NCBI GenBank assembly: GCA_036558645.1
Contig: DATBFG010000119.1
Coordinates: 1-11,634, forward strand
Reading direction: 5' to 3'
Source: DATBFG01 sp036558645
Lineage (GTDB): Bacteria; Acidobacteriota; Terriglobia; Terriglobales; Acidobacteriaceae
Length of the DNA stretch: 11,634 nucleotides
A program made the position numbers and the translations under genes. Below the pieces are notes generated by a model. That model did not search any database, had not been told where the DNA came from, and saw only the letters and a list, made by a program, of their open reading frames with translations. Below, in pieces: positions 1 through 6,656 of the stretch; the first letter of the stretch is position 1; the number at the start of each line of letters is the position of its first letter.

Positions 1-35
1 AAAACTAAATCTAAAGCAAGTCGGGAGTAGCGAAC

Positions 36-902
36 GTGAAAAAATTCGTGCTGTTCCTGCTGTTGGCACAGGGGCTGCGAGCGCAAGAGCGGCAGACAGA
101 CCCCACATGGCTGCATCGCTACGTTCCAAACCTTGCCGAGATCAAAGCGGATCTCTCCTCTCCAACTTGCCACTATCGAGCTATCTTCGGCGAGGGAGAC
201 AAAGAGAACCGATCTCTCCAAACCGTCAATCGTTTCGGCGAAGTCTCTTTGGATCGGAATGGCAATTGCCAAACCGTCTCCTACGAGCGCCAGGAGGAAA
301 TTTATTTCGTCGAGGAAGGGACGGGGGTGCTGCACTACCAAGGCCAGGCTCAAGCATTGCACAAGCATGACTTCACGTACTTGCCTCCGGGCGCGAAACA
401 TTCGATTTCCAACGATTCTGACCAGCCTCTGCGTGTGCTGGTGATGGGATTCAAAATTCCGGCATCGATTTCTGTTGCAGCACCGATGGCGCATGCGAAA
501 GTCGCGAACCTCGCAGAGTCCGAGGAACAGACGGTCAGCGGCCACCCGAAATCAGTTCTGTACAAACTTCTGATCGGGTTGCACACCGGGAAGCGAGACT
601 TGATCGATGAAGCCTATGTGATGGATAGCTTTTTCTGGATGGATTTTGCGCCCGGAGGCACGAACTGGCCTCACCACCACCCGGCCGCGGAAGAAATCTA
701 TCTAGTCATGGACGGGCAGGGCGAGATTGTGGCCGGCTCTGGGGAGAACGGCGTCGAAGGCCGCCATGCCGCCAAAGCAGGAGATGCCTACTATTTTCGT
801 CCCAACTGCACGGTGGGCTTTTACAACCAGGACAAACCGGACACCAAGGCCTATATCTTGGCCGTCCGATCGCGCGTTCCACTGCAGGAGGATGAAGAAT
901 AG
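36..902 (+). CDS. Secreted bicupin (two cupin domains)
   Basis: A 288-residue protein with a signal peptide (basic MKK, hydrophobic 4-12, likely cleavage after LRA at residue 16), so it is exported. Two beta-barrel cupin domains follow: about 78-140, ending in PPGAKHS, and about 195-278. The second carries a metal-binding HxH(x3)E pattern (His213-215, Glu219/220), but the usual last His of the barrel seems replaced in the stretch FRPNCTVGF. The first lacks the HxH pair (VSYERQEEIY) and keeps only possible ligands Glu87/88 and His122. One barrel may therefore be structural. The start is GTG, with GGGAG eight bases upstream; no upstream start is visible. No substrate can be assigned: bicupins include oxalate decarboxylases, dioxygenases and sugar-binding proteins. 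It is a lone gene, followed by a gene-tail repeat at 942-983. The fold is certain; the function is unknown. Confidence 0.85.
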   Translation: MKKFVLFLLLAQGLRAQERQTDPTWLHRYVPNLAEIKADLSSPTCHYRAIFGEGDKENRSLQTVNRFGEVSLDRNGNCQTVSYERQEEIYFVEEGTGVLHYQGQAQALHKHDFTYLPPGAKHSISNDSDQPLRVLVMGFKIPASISVAAPMAHAKVANLAESEEQTVSGHPKSVLYKLLIGLHTGKRDLIDEAYVMDSFFWMDFAPGGTNWPHHHPAAEEIYLVMDGQGEIVAGSGENGVEGRHAAKAGDAYYFRPNCTVGFYNQDKPDTKAYILAVRSRVPLQEDEE

Positions 903-941
903 TTATTTGATCTCGGAGGTGAGGAAACTGCAGTTGCGCTA

Positions 942-983
942 TAGCGAAAACTCGCCATTACACTTACGGATGCTCAATGAGTG
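942..983 (+). repeat. Gene-tail repeat, copy 1 (diverged)
   Basis: Begins TAGCGAAAACTCGCC and continues ATTACACTTA, matching the family order GGCGA-AAATCCCG-ATTACACTCA with several changes. It lies about 40 bases after the bicupin stop. CACTTA (961-966) can pair with TGAGTG (978-983), giving a short hairpin; copy 6 has the same arrangement. This is the weakest member by sequence. Confidence 0.45.
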
Positions 984-1122
984 AAATCGGCTGGTTTCGT
1001 CCGCGGAGTCATCCGCAGGTGAACTGCTAAAGCAAGTAAAGGTAAGTGGGCAGGCTACAACTTGGACCTGGGTCTGCGTAGACTCAGAGTATTCGGATGA
1101 AAGCAAAACCACTAAACAGTCC

Positions 1123-1148
1123 CGCTAATTCGGGATTTTCTCGCCACC
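1123..1148 (-). repeat. Gene-tail repeat, copy 2
   Basis: Read on the minus strand: GGTGGCGAGAAAATCCCG, then AATTAGCG. It starts about 8 bases after the stop codon of the minus-strand TPR gene. Its orientation relative to its own gene therefore matches the plus-strand copies, although it is inverted on the chromosome. CCCG and CGGG within it can form a 4-5 bp stem. Confidence 0.6.
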
Positions 1149-1156
1149 AGTCCCCT

Positions 1157-2827
1157 TCAACTGTGTGGCTCACAACTTTGCTTGCCTGCGCCGGTTGCCT
1201 TGGATGTTGAGGGGTTCAAGTATGCGTCCAACTCTCGCACCTTGTACTTCATTCCCATCGATAGGAAGCGACCCCGCGCCATAACCCAGAAAGACCGAGC
1301 GAGGGAGGTATCCCCGCGGGCGTTATAGACTAGGCCAAGATCGCGTTGGTCCCCTGCGATACCTTCGATCCGACCGAGGCGCTCATTGAGTGCCAGTGAT
1401 TTGTTTAGCCAGGTCTCGGCTTCGTCGAGTTTGCCACGCGTTAAGTACAGCAGGCCGATGTTCCCGCATTGAATAGCTTCTCCCTCAAGATTCCCAAGTC
1501 TGCGGTCGATGGCAAGCGAGCGCCTGTGCATTTCGTCGGCAGCATCTGGATTACCCTTCAGACGATAGATGATTCCCAGATTTCCGCACACGATTGCAAT
1601 GCCTAATTCCTGATGCAGACTTTCATTGATCTGAAGCGCCTGTTGCAGGTAGTGCAGCGCCGTATCAAGATCGCCCTTTCTTCGATGCACCTGGGCAAGA
1701 TCGCCGTAATCGACCGCCGTCCCAGCCAAGTTCTTGGTTTCCAGGTTGAGACTTAAGGCTTTGCGGTGTGCCTCCTCAGCTTGGTCTAGGTGGTCCCAGC
1801 GACGATAGATACGACCGAGTTTGCCGTATTGGACTGCCATCCCCTCTTTCCTGCCGAGGCGCTCGTCCATCGCGAGCGCCTTTTTGTGCATTTCTTCCGC
1901 ACGTTCCAAATCACCCAGAGTGCGATAGAGCTGCCCGAGATTGCCGAACGCTATGCTCTTCCACTTCTCATCAATCTCCGAGCCCATCTTAACGACCTGC
2001 TCGTAGATCTCCCTGGCCTGGGAAAGACGACCAACGCGCTGAAGGAAACTCCCATACGAATTGAGTGCGTCACCATCCTTGCTGTTGATAGCTGCCCGCG
2101 CAAAGGCGTTTTCGGCGTCAGTAAGATTGCCGGAGTCCGCGAGTTGTTCGGCCTTGAGGAGCAGCGGGTTTCGCTCAGGCTCCGGAACGGATGCCCGCAC
2201 CTGTGTAGAAGGGTTCACCGGGGTGAGCGCGGGAGCAGCATCCGCCTTCCGCCGAGCGATGGTTCGGGGCTTCTTGGTTAGTTTCTGTTCGTGATTGCGG
2301 ATCCACTGCGCCAGGTGCTTGCGCAGCAGGGACTGGAACCGCGAGATGTCGTCGAAATCGGAGATCAGGTAGTCCTTCTTGATCTCCCGTTCTCGGCGGA
2401 ATGCCAGGACCTTGCTGAGCTGCTCGCCTGGGTCGGCGCGGCGCTCAGGAGGCACCGCCTTGAACAAGATGACCATCTGCAGCATGGACTCGTTCGGATC
2501 ATTTAGGCAGCGTTCAGCAACGTGGAACTCTTCTTCTGTGCCCGAGGTGAAGGCCCCCGCGCCACTGACGGCCGGTGGGGAACCCCATCGGTCCCATACC
2601 ACCAGGACGAAGTAGTCACAGTTCGTCAGATCCTGATTGATGATGCCTTGCGGACGGCCAGCTCCGGATAGGGTATCTTCCCAGCCCGTCGGAATGAACA
2701 AGACGCCGCGCTGAATGGCGTCAGTCTCGTTGTAGTCGTAAACAGTTGCCCTAAAAGCCTCCCGCTCTTCCCGCAGTCCACCAGGACTAGCTATAAATAT
2801 GCGGTAGGCAGTGATTCTAAAGGACAT
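1157..2827 (-). CDS. DUF4062-like domain protein with eight TPR repeats
   Basis: A 556-residue cytoplasmic protein, with no signal peptide or membrane segment. Residues 1-180 resemble DUF4062, a TIR/nucleoside-deoxyribosyltransferase-like domain found at the N-terminus of many STAND and signalling proteins: YRIFIASPGGLREERE near residue 9, DYFVLVVWDRWG near 71, then SGTEEEF near 95. A basic, Pro/Ala-rich linker (about 180-220) leads to about eight TPRs. The last six repeat every 40 residues exactly (about 292-521; pattern GNLGxxYxxxGDLDxAExxxxKAL), like kinesin-light-chain TPRs, and should bind a partner protein. No NTPase or nuclease domain joins the two halves. I chose ATG at 2827 because a TATAAT box lies between it and the earlier ATG (2863), and because the conserved domain begins right after MSF. 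Possibly a sensor or effector (stress or phage response), but neighbours do not support a specific role. Confidence 0.8.
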   Translation of the reverse strand: MSFRITAYRIFIASPGGLREEREAFRATVYDYNETDAIQRGVLFIPTGWEDTLSGAGRPQGIINQDLTNCDYFVLVVWDRWGSPPAVSGAGAFTSGTEEEFHVAERCLNDPNESMLQMVILFKAVPPERRADPGEQLSKVLAFRREREIKKDYLISDFDDISRFQSLLRKHLAQWIRNHEQKLTKKPRTIARRKADAAPALTPVNPSTQVRASVPEPERNPLLLKAEQLADSGNLTDAENAFARAAINSKDGDALNSYGSFLQRVGRLSQAREIYEQVVKMGSEIDEKWKSIAFGNLGQLYRTLGDLERAEEMHKKALAMDERLGRKEGMAVQYGKLGRIYRRWDHLDQAEEAHRKALSLNLETKNLAGTAVDYGDLAQVHRRKGDLDTALHYLQQALQINESLHQELGIAIVCGNLGIIYRLKGNPDAADEMHRRSLAIDRRLGNLEGEAIQCGNIGLLYLTRGKLDEAETWLNKSLALNERLGRIEGIAGDQRDLGLVYNARGDTSLARSFWVMARGRFLSMGMKYKVRELDAYLNPSTSKATGAGKQSCEPHS

Positions 2828-2836
2828 CGTGTCCAC

Positions 2837-2842
2837 ATTATA
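2837..2842 (-). promoter_or_regulatory. Candidate -10 box (TATAAT) of the TPR gene
   Basis: A consensus TATAAT on the minus strand, with nine bases between it and the ATG at 2827. Transcription starting about seven bases after the box would give a leader of only about 0-3 bases, so the mRNA would be leaderless or nearly so. This agrees with the absence of a Shine-Dalgarno sequence in front of that ATG. No convincing -35 hexamer is visible at 16-18 bases. Confidence 0.4.
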
Positions 2843-2971
2843 CCGGGCGGAAACGGGCAACACGCACCAACCTGGGCTTTAGCGAACAAATGGCGCAAGC
2901 TTGTGCTAACGCCTGATTTCAACAGCCATGCTGTGCCAAGCTCGGTAGGGTGCTGGTAAACTCGGCAGCAA

Positions 2972-3412
2972 ATGGAGATTGAGCGCCATCAAGTCACGCG
3001 CTTCGTAGTCATGTTCGGCCTTGTGTTTCTGATGGCCAGCATGTTCAATCCGCCATCGAGGGCTTCGCTGCTGATGTGGTTCTCGTCTGGCAAAGTCGAT
3101 GGATCAATTACACGGGAAGCTGACCCGAGCAACCACAACTACCTCTCTTACGAATACACCGTGCTGGGGAAGACCTACTCTGGCACAGGCTATGGCCCCT
3201 ATCATGCAGGTTTACAGCGAGGGCAATCCGTCGCAGTGTATTACTTTCCCCCCGCGCCCTCAGAGTCGGTGCTGGTTGGAGAGGAGGAACAGAGAGGGTA
3301 TGCGGCGTGGGGTCTTCTCTCAGCGGCCATAATGGGAGCATTCGTTGGACTTGGCGATTATTGGAATGGCAAAAGACAGTTGCGTCAGCGTTCCTTACCG
3401 ATGGCAGGATGA
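2972..3412 (+). CDS. DUF3592-like membrane protein
   Basis: A 146-residue membrane protein: N-terminal helix about 10-28, an extracytoplasmic or cytoplasmic domain about 35-105, a second helix about 110-130, and a basic tail (GKRQLRQR). The middle domain has the DUF3592 layout: a strand ending in YEYTVLGKTYSGTG, then GLQRGQSVAVYYFPPAPSESVL, the usual 'G-x-x-V-x-V-Y-Y-x-P-x-x-P-x-x-S-V-L' close of that family. DUF3592 proteins have no established function. No clear Shine-Dalgarno precedes ATG 2972. The next Met (residue 14) lies inside the first helix, so the earlier start is preferred. A gene-tail repeat begins on the base after its stop. It is probably transcribed alone, or with the small membrane gene 86 bases downstream. 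Confidence 0.75.
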   Translation: MEIERHQVTRFVVMFGLVFLMASMFNPPSRASLLMWFSSGKVDGSITREADPSNHNYLSYEYTVLGKTYSGTGYGPYHAGLQRGQSVAVYYFPPAPSESVLVGEEEQRGYAAWGLLSAAIMGAFVGLGDYWNGKRQLRQRSLPMAG

Positions 3413-3457
3413 TTGGCGTCACAACCGACGTTTACATTCACTGACCATCAAATCGGC
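3413..3457 (+). repeat. Gene-tail repeat, copy 3
   Basis: Starts immediately after the TGA of the DUF3592-like gene: TTGGCGTCACAACCG, then TTTACATTCACTGACC and ATCAAATCGGC. The first six bases are identical to copies 4 and 5. The tail ATCAAATCGGC matches ATCAAGTCGGC of copy 5, so the similarity extends beyond the core. Confidence 0.55.
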
Positions 3458-3498
3458 TAGCATTTCGACTTCCGTGGCCCATTCGGGGGCGCGGTAGC

Positions 3499-3774
3499 AT
3501 GTTCACTATAGCGTTCTCCGCAATGGTGATATTGGCTCTCGTTAGCAGCACCTTCTATTTTGTGATGAGAGTCCGCTTGATGAGAGTGGATTCCGCGAGA
3601 GACAGAGTTGAATGGCTGAGTTTCCGCAGTAGTGACGACGTGTTGGCTACTTACGAGGCACTGTTTCCTCGGAGTGTGTTGCCACGTTTTTGCCGCTCAG
3701 TGTTCTGGGCGACAATCCTCTTCGCCGCCGTTATCCTGTGCCACACAATCGCTACGATTGTATTAGCCCGGTAG
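3499..3774 (+). CDS. Small two-helix membrane protein of unknown function
   Basis: Ninety-one residues, not a family I recognise. It has hydrophobic segments at about 3-23 and 68-88, joined by a roughly 45-residue charged loop (VRLMRVDSARDRVEWLSF, then a short acidic/serine stretch, then FPRSVLPRFCRS). The positive charges next to both helices suggest the loop lies in the cytoplasm. ATG 3499 follows a G-rich run (GGGGGCGCGG) at a plausible ribosome-binding distance, and the reading frame opens shortly before it. It follows the DUF3592-like membrane gene by 86 bases, and the two could be co-transcribed, but a gene-tail repeat lies between them and another follows this stop at once. The hydrophobicity pattern and ribosome-binding spacing make it a real gene more likely than not. 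Confidence 0.6.
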   Translation: MFTIAFSAMVILALVSSTFYFVMRVRLMRVDSARDRVEWLSFRSSDDVLATYEALFPRSVLPRFCRSVFWATILFAAVILCHTIATIVLAR

Positions 3775-3820
3775 TTGGCGATAAATCCCGATAACGCTCA
3801 TTGACCTTCACTCAATGACC
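3775..3820 (+). repeat. Gene-tail repeat, copy 4
   Basis: Starts on the base after the TAG of the small membrane gene: TTGGCGAT, then AAATCCCGATAACGCTCATT, then GACC. TCATTGA and TCAATGA inside it form a 7-bp inverted repeat with a 7-base loop. Together with copy 6 it is among the members closest to the consensus. Confidence 0.65.
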
Positions 3821-3943
3821 AGTTCTGCGGACTCACCCGTTCGCCGACGGCTAGGCATACGCCGCCCTGAATTCCCGCATCACAAGCCTGCCAGAGACAG
3901 CCTTAAAAAGGCATACGAATGAGTCTGTCCCGGAGGGCATTCC

Positions 3944-5110
3944 ATGATGCGTCGCGGGTTCTCGTTGTTGGCATGTATGATCGTGCTGGCCGCCGCAGTG
4001 CAGGCGCAGCAGTACACCAAGGCCACGATCTACAACTTCAAGGGTAGTCCCGATGGTACGGAACCCCTGTTCTCTGGAGTCGCGCGCGACGCCAACGGCA
4101 ACTTTTACGGGACCACTTACAGTGGCGGTGCTTACCATCAAGGAATGGTCTTCAAGATCTCGCCCGACGGCAAAGAAACCGTGCTCCACAGTTTCCGTGG
4201 AGCAGACGGTAGCCTGCCGGATGCAGGCGTAGTCCTCGACAGTGCGGGTAACCTTTATGGCACAACCTCGCAAGGCGGAACGCGCGCGGCGCAATGCAAT
4301 AAAGGATGTGGAGTGGTGTATAAGGTCGATCCGTTCGGCAACGAAACCGTGGTCTATCGCTTCCATGGTGGCGTGGACGGAGGCTTCCCCGTCGCGGGTG
4401 TAATCCGCGACAGCGTCGGCAATCTGTATGGCACGACCCAGATTGGCGGAGCGCAATCGCTGGGAGCGGTGTACAAGGTGGACAACAGCGGCAACGAGAC
4501 AGTGCTGCATAGCTTTGCTGGCGGCAACGACGGCGCGTTCCCCTTCGCCTGCCTAATTCGCGATGGCGCCGGAAACTTCTACGGGACGACCACCGAAGGC
4601 GGCCCTTCCAATACCGGGACAGTGTTCAAACTCGATCCGAGCGGCAACGAAACCGTGCTCTACAGCTTTGGCCCCACCTCGGGCTCGGACGCTCAAGGAC
4701 CACGCTCCCCCGTTTACCGTGATGCCGCGGGAAACTTGTACGGCACGTCCTTCTTCGGAGGAACTCGCCTGGGCGGTGCTGTCTATAAGATCGACGCCAA
4801 CGGCCATGAGACGGTGCTGCACAGCTTCGACGGTAACGACGGGCTGTATCCCGAATCTCCGCTGATCGCCGATGCCCAAGGCGATCTCTACGGCACTACC
4901 ATCCAGGGAGGCCCAGCCGGCAACAACGGAGGAGTTGTCTTCAAGATCACTCCCGACGGCGCCCTCACCGCCATCTATCAATTTCTAGGCGGCAACGACG
5001 GACAAAATCCGGCTGCTGGCTTACTGAAGGGAGCAGGCAGGAAGTTGATCGGGACGGCGTCGATGGGCGGCACGAGCAACAACGGAACCGTTTACGAACT
5101 CGTGCCATAA
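3944..5110 (+). CDS. Secreted GloVer-type tandem-repeat protein (seven repeats)
   Basis: A 388-residue exported protein: signal peptide MMRRGF plus a hydrophobic stretch, likely cut after VQA (residue 21). Residue 11 sits in LLAC, but it is inside the hydrophobic core, so a lipoprotein is unlikely. The mature part is seven tandem units of about 47-55 residues. Each has the core [ND][LF]YGT[TS]xxGG followed by G-x-V-[FY]-K-[IVL]-[SDT]-x-x-G-x-E-T-V-L-[HY]-S-F-x-G-x-D-G. This is the TIGR03803 'Gloeo/Verruco' repeat common in Acidobacteriota. Seven units suggest a closed seven-bladed beta-propeller; the last unit (KLIGTASMGG) is the most diverged, as expected for a closing blade. No active site is evident; cell-surface or glycan binding is a guess. 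The ribosome site GGAGGG (3932-3937) is ideally spaced from ATG 3944. Lone gene. Confidence 0.9.
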   Translation: MMRRGFSLLACMIVLAAAVQAQQYTKATIYNFKGSPDGTEPLFSGVARDANGNFYGTTYSGGAYHQGMVFKISPDGKETVLHSFRGADGSLPDAGVVLDSAGNLYGTTSQGGTRAAQCNKGCGVVYKVDPFGNETVVYRFHGGVDGGFPVAGVIRDSVGNLYGTTQIGGAQSLGAVYKVDNSGNETVLHSFAGGNDGAFPFACLIRDGAGNFYGTTTEGGPSNTGTVFKLDPSGNETVLYSFGPTSGSDAQGPRSPVYRDAAGNLYGTSFFGGTRLGGAVYKIDANGHETVLHSFDGNDGLYPESPLIADAQGDLYGTTIQGGPAGNNGGVVFKITPDGALTAIYQFLGGNDGQNPAAGLLKGAGRKLIGTASMGGTSNNGTVYELVP

Positions 5111-5116
5111 CCAAAG

Positions 5117-5155
5117 TTGGCGAGAAATCGCAATTTCACTCATCGATCAAGTCGG
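5117..5155 (+). repeat. Gene-tail repeat, copy 5
   Basis: Starts six bases after the TAA of the GloVer gene: TTGGCGAG, then AAATCGCAATTTCACTCATC, then GATCAAGTCGGC. The opening TTGGCGA and the CACTCAT block match copies 4 and 6, and the closing ATCAAGTCGGC matches copy 3. Confidence 0.6.
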
Positions 5156-5225
5156 CGTCGCACCCGGCTGTTTCGAGTTGATGGCTCCCACACGCTATGA
5201 TGTTCCCCTTAATTGAAGAGGCCAA

Positions 5226-5594
5226 ATGCTAACGAAGTTAAGTGGATTATTTGTGGTTTGCCTCCTCTACGCCGGTGTTTCCTCCGCACAGGCCGCGGAA
5301 CCTTCCCACGAACATCCGAGTGGTGTCAAAGGAACGGTCGTTTATGCTTCTGACCACATGGTGATTCGTAATCCCTTCGTGGTGGCGCACAAAGACGGAA
5401 GCGAGACTGTAAGAGTTGCCCAAGGCGGCGACGACGGATATTACTCTTTAGAGTTAACGCCAGGGATCTACGATGTGTGCGTCATGGCTCGTGCGTCCTC
5501 TCCCACTTGTCGCAAGATTGAAGTGACGCCCGATGGAATGATGATCTTCAACGCAGTCTTGGAGTTCAGTTCCGTCGGTATGCAGGACAACTGA
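5226..5594 (+). CDS. Small secreted carboxypeptidase-regulatory-like (transthyretin-like) protein
   Basis: One hundred and twenty-two residues with a signal peptide (MLTK, then a hydrophobic stretch to about 20; cleavage near AQA, residue 23). The mature part of about 99 residues has the order of a carboxypeptidase-regulatory-like/TTR-like beta-sandwich: GVKGTVVY, an inner strand IRNPFVVAHKDGS, then GGDDGYYSLELTPGIYDVCVMA and a final strand with KIEVTP. The motif D-G-x-Y-x-L-x-L-x-P-G-x-Y-D-V is typical. Cys85 and Cys95 could form a disulfide, consistent with export. Such single domains serve as surface or adhesion modules; no enzyme activity is expected. GAAGAGG (5215-5221) lies four bases before ATG 5226. 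A gene-tail repeat follows 18 bases after the stop. Confidence 0.75.
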   Translation: MLTKLSGLFVVCLLYAGVSSAQAAEPSHEHPSGVKGTVVYASDHMVIRNPFVVAHKDGSETVRVAQGGDDGYYSLELTPGIYDVCVMARASSPTCRKIEVTPDGMMIFNAVLEFSSVGMQDN

Positions 5595-5612
5595 CGATCT
5601 ACCGGTGGGTAA

Positions 5613-5663
5613 GTGTCCATAAATCCCGATTACACTCATCAACTTCTTTTTCAAAACTGAGTG
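5613..5663 (+). repeat. Gene-tail repeat, copy 6, with hairpin
   Basis: GTGTCCAT, then AAATCCCGATTACACTCATC; the central block is the best statement of the family core. CACTCA (5633-5638) is perfectly complementary to TGAGTG (5658-5663) across a 19-base loop containing CTTTTTC. It lies 18 bases after the stop of the small secreted-protein gene and could be a weak transcription stop. Confidence 0.6.
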
Positions 5664-5772
5664 AGGCGGTTTGGCTCGTTCTCACTCTCCTCGGGAAGCA
5701 TGTCGCCTTCTACCGAACTCGGCTCCTCCGATCCCGGCGTGGATCGCAATTCAGGGAATTTTCGTCGGAATT

Positions 5773-5789
5773 GGACACCTTCCGGACAC
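5773..5789. repeat. Left GGACAC pair (possible recombinase arm site)
   Basis: Two direct copies of GGACAC, at 5773-5778 and 5784-5789, start 11 bases apart, about one helical turn. The longer context (CCGGACAC, later CTCGAGGA) resembles that of the right pair at 6013-6030 (CCGGACAC, later CTCAAGGA), so the two pairs look like imperfect copies. A role as integrase arm-binding sites is inference from their position around the tRNA fragment. Confidence 0.35.
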
Positions 5790-5855
5790 TAGAAACCCAA
5801 CTCGAGGACGATTCGTTATTGTGAAAGCGGGGCTAACTCTTTGAAAGGAAAAAGC

Positions 5856-5917
<62 letters not shown>

Positions 5918-6012
5918 TTGTTATCATTAATATAATGTCACGCGACGTCTACATCTTGCAGTCGTCCTGGCTCCCGTAAGACTACCTAATGTGACCTCAT
6001 TCGGCAGTTTCT

Positions 6013-6030
6013 GGACACTGCTCCGGACAC
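6013..6030. repeat. Right GGACAC pair (possible recombinase arm site)
   Basis: GGACAC at 6013-6018 and 6025-6030, starting 12 bases apart, in the same orientation as the left pair. It lies 95 bases from the end of the tRNA fragment, whereas the left pair lies 66 bases from the other end. Confidence 0.35.
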
Positions 6031-6049
6031 CAAAATCCTGCTCAAGGAA

Positions 6050-6074
6050 GCTCAATGAGTGTAGTCGGGAATAT
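6050..6074 (-). repeat. Gene-tail repeat, copy 7, without a gene
   Basis: On the minus strand it reads AATATTCCCGACTACACTCA, then TTGAG; its closest relative is copy 6. CTCATTGAG is itself a 3-bp-stem palindrome. No minus-strand gene ends just before it, unlike the other six copies, so it may be the tail of a gene lost from this decayed region. Confidence 0.55.
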
Positions 6075-6369
6075 TACGACAGTTGTCCCACGTGATTACT
6101 CTGAGACGAAGAGCCGAAAAGCTCGTTACTGATTCCACACGCCTTCAATTCATCAAGCGAGACCCTAAAACGGCCTCTCCACTATGACCCTCATCAAACT
6201 ACGATCGCTTCGGCTTGAGGAGGTATGTCGTTCCCGCAAAATTGTCTGCCAGCGTTTCTTCCCCTCTTGCAATGCCGATTTAGATTCATTGCAGCCCAGC
6301 CGTCAACAACAATGTCGAACATATTCCTGCCGAAACAGTAGAGAAGGTTAAATTTTAGGAGGGCTCACC

Positions 6370-6603
6370 ATGCCGAGGAAGATGCACCATCAGAACTCCC
6401 GCGCACCGATCTCCAAGCTGCGCACGCAAGCCCCTCACTCTCGCGGTATGGTCCGTGATCCTAGTGATCGCGGCGTGGATCAACCATCACTGCATGCGAC
6501 CGACCTTAAAGGTGATTCACAACTTCGCAAAATCAGTAGATGGACCGAACCATGCGGGTTGATTCGTGACAATGGGGTAACTTTTATGGAACAACTGCCT
6601 TAG
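6370..6603 (+). CDS. Doubtful 77-residue ORF, possibly a frameshifted small membrane-protein gene
   Basis: The ribosome site AGGAGGG (6357-6363), six bases before ATG 6370, is the strongest in the window, so something was probably translated here. The 77-residue product (begins MPRKMHHQNSRAPISKL) is polar, basic and matches no family I know. In the +1 frame, from 6428 to the stop at 6560-6562, 44 codons encode KPLTLAVWSVILVIAAWIN followed by a basic tail: a clear membrane helix. That frame has no ATG of its own. One base change in length between about 6371 and 6430 would join the basic start to the helix, giving a protein of about 63 residues with a normal membrane-protein layout. I cannot tell a pseudogene from chance hydrophobicity. 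It converges on fdhE. Confidence 0.35.
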   Translation: MPRKMHHQNSRAPISKLRTQAPHSRGMVRDPSDRGVDQPSLHATDLKGDSQLRKISRWTEPCGLIRDNGVTFMEQLP

Positions 6604-6609
6604 TCGGAC

Positions 6610-6656
6610 GTGAGGTCACGTGAGTGCGATGATCACATATGTGATCATCGCGTCAC
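6610..6656. promoter_or_regulatory. Perfect 26-bp palindrome in a cluster of GTGA/TCAC tetramers
   Basis: Bases 6626-6651 form a perfect palindrome (half-site GCGATGATCACAT), able to fold into an 11-bp stem with the loop ATAT. An outer GTGA/TCAC pair (6620-6623 with 6653-6656) extends it across a small bulge. Six tetramers alternate in 47 bases: GTGA 6610, TCAC 6616, GTGA 6620, TCAC 6633, GTGA 6641, TCAC 6653. The palindrome starts immediately after the fdhE stop codon (6655-6653) on the minus strand and lies between convergent genes. It could be a bidirectional terminator, but neither side has a T-tract; a dimeric regulator's operator is the alternative. Confidence 0.6.

Noticed and set aside
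1003..1016. Hairpin GCGGA/TCCGC after the bicupin gene as a terminator
   Set aside because: Only five base pairs and no T-tract follows; likely chance.
1121..1140. Stem CCCG/CGGG followed by ATTTT as a terminator for the bicupin gene
   Set aside because: Stem of four or five pairs is too weak, and the bases belong to the gene-tail repeat of the opposite-strand TPR gene.
3851..4510. Long open frame on the minus strand across the GloVer gene (219 codons)
   Set aside because: It is the antisense of a repetitive Gly/Asp-rich coding region; its product has no family features, and the plus-strand gene has a signal peptide, seven repeats and a good ribosome site.
903..5660. Integron cassette array with attC sites after each gene
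   Set aside because: The gene-tail repeats sit where attC sites would, but I see no RYYYAAC/GTTRRRY end motifs or paired inner boxes, the ORF orientations are mixed, and no integrase is present.
6184..6351. 55-codon plus-strand ORF (begins MTLIKLRSLRLEEVCRS) with faint similarity to AlpA-like excisionases
   Set aside because: No ribosome site, very short, cysteine- and glutamine-rich end, and the similarity covers only a few residues.
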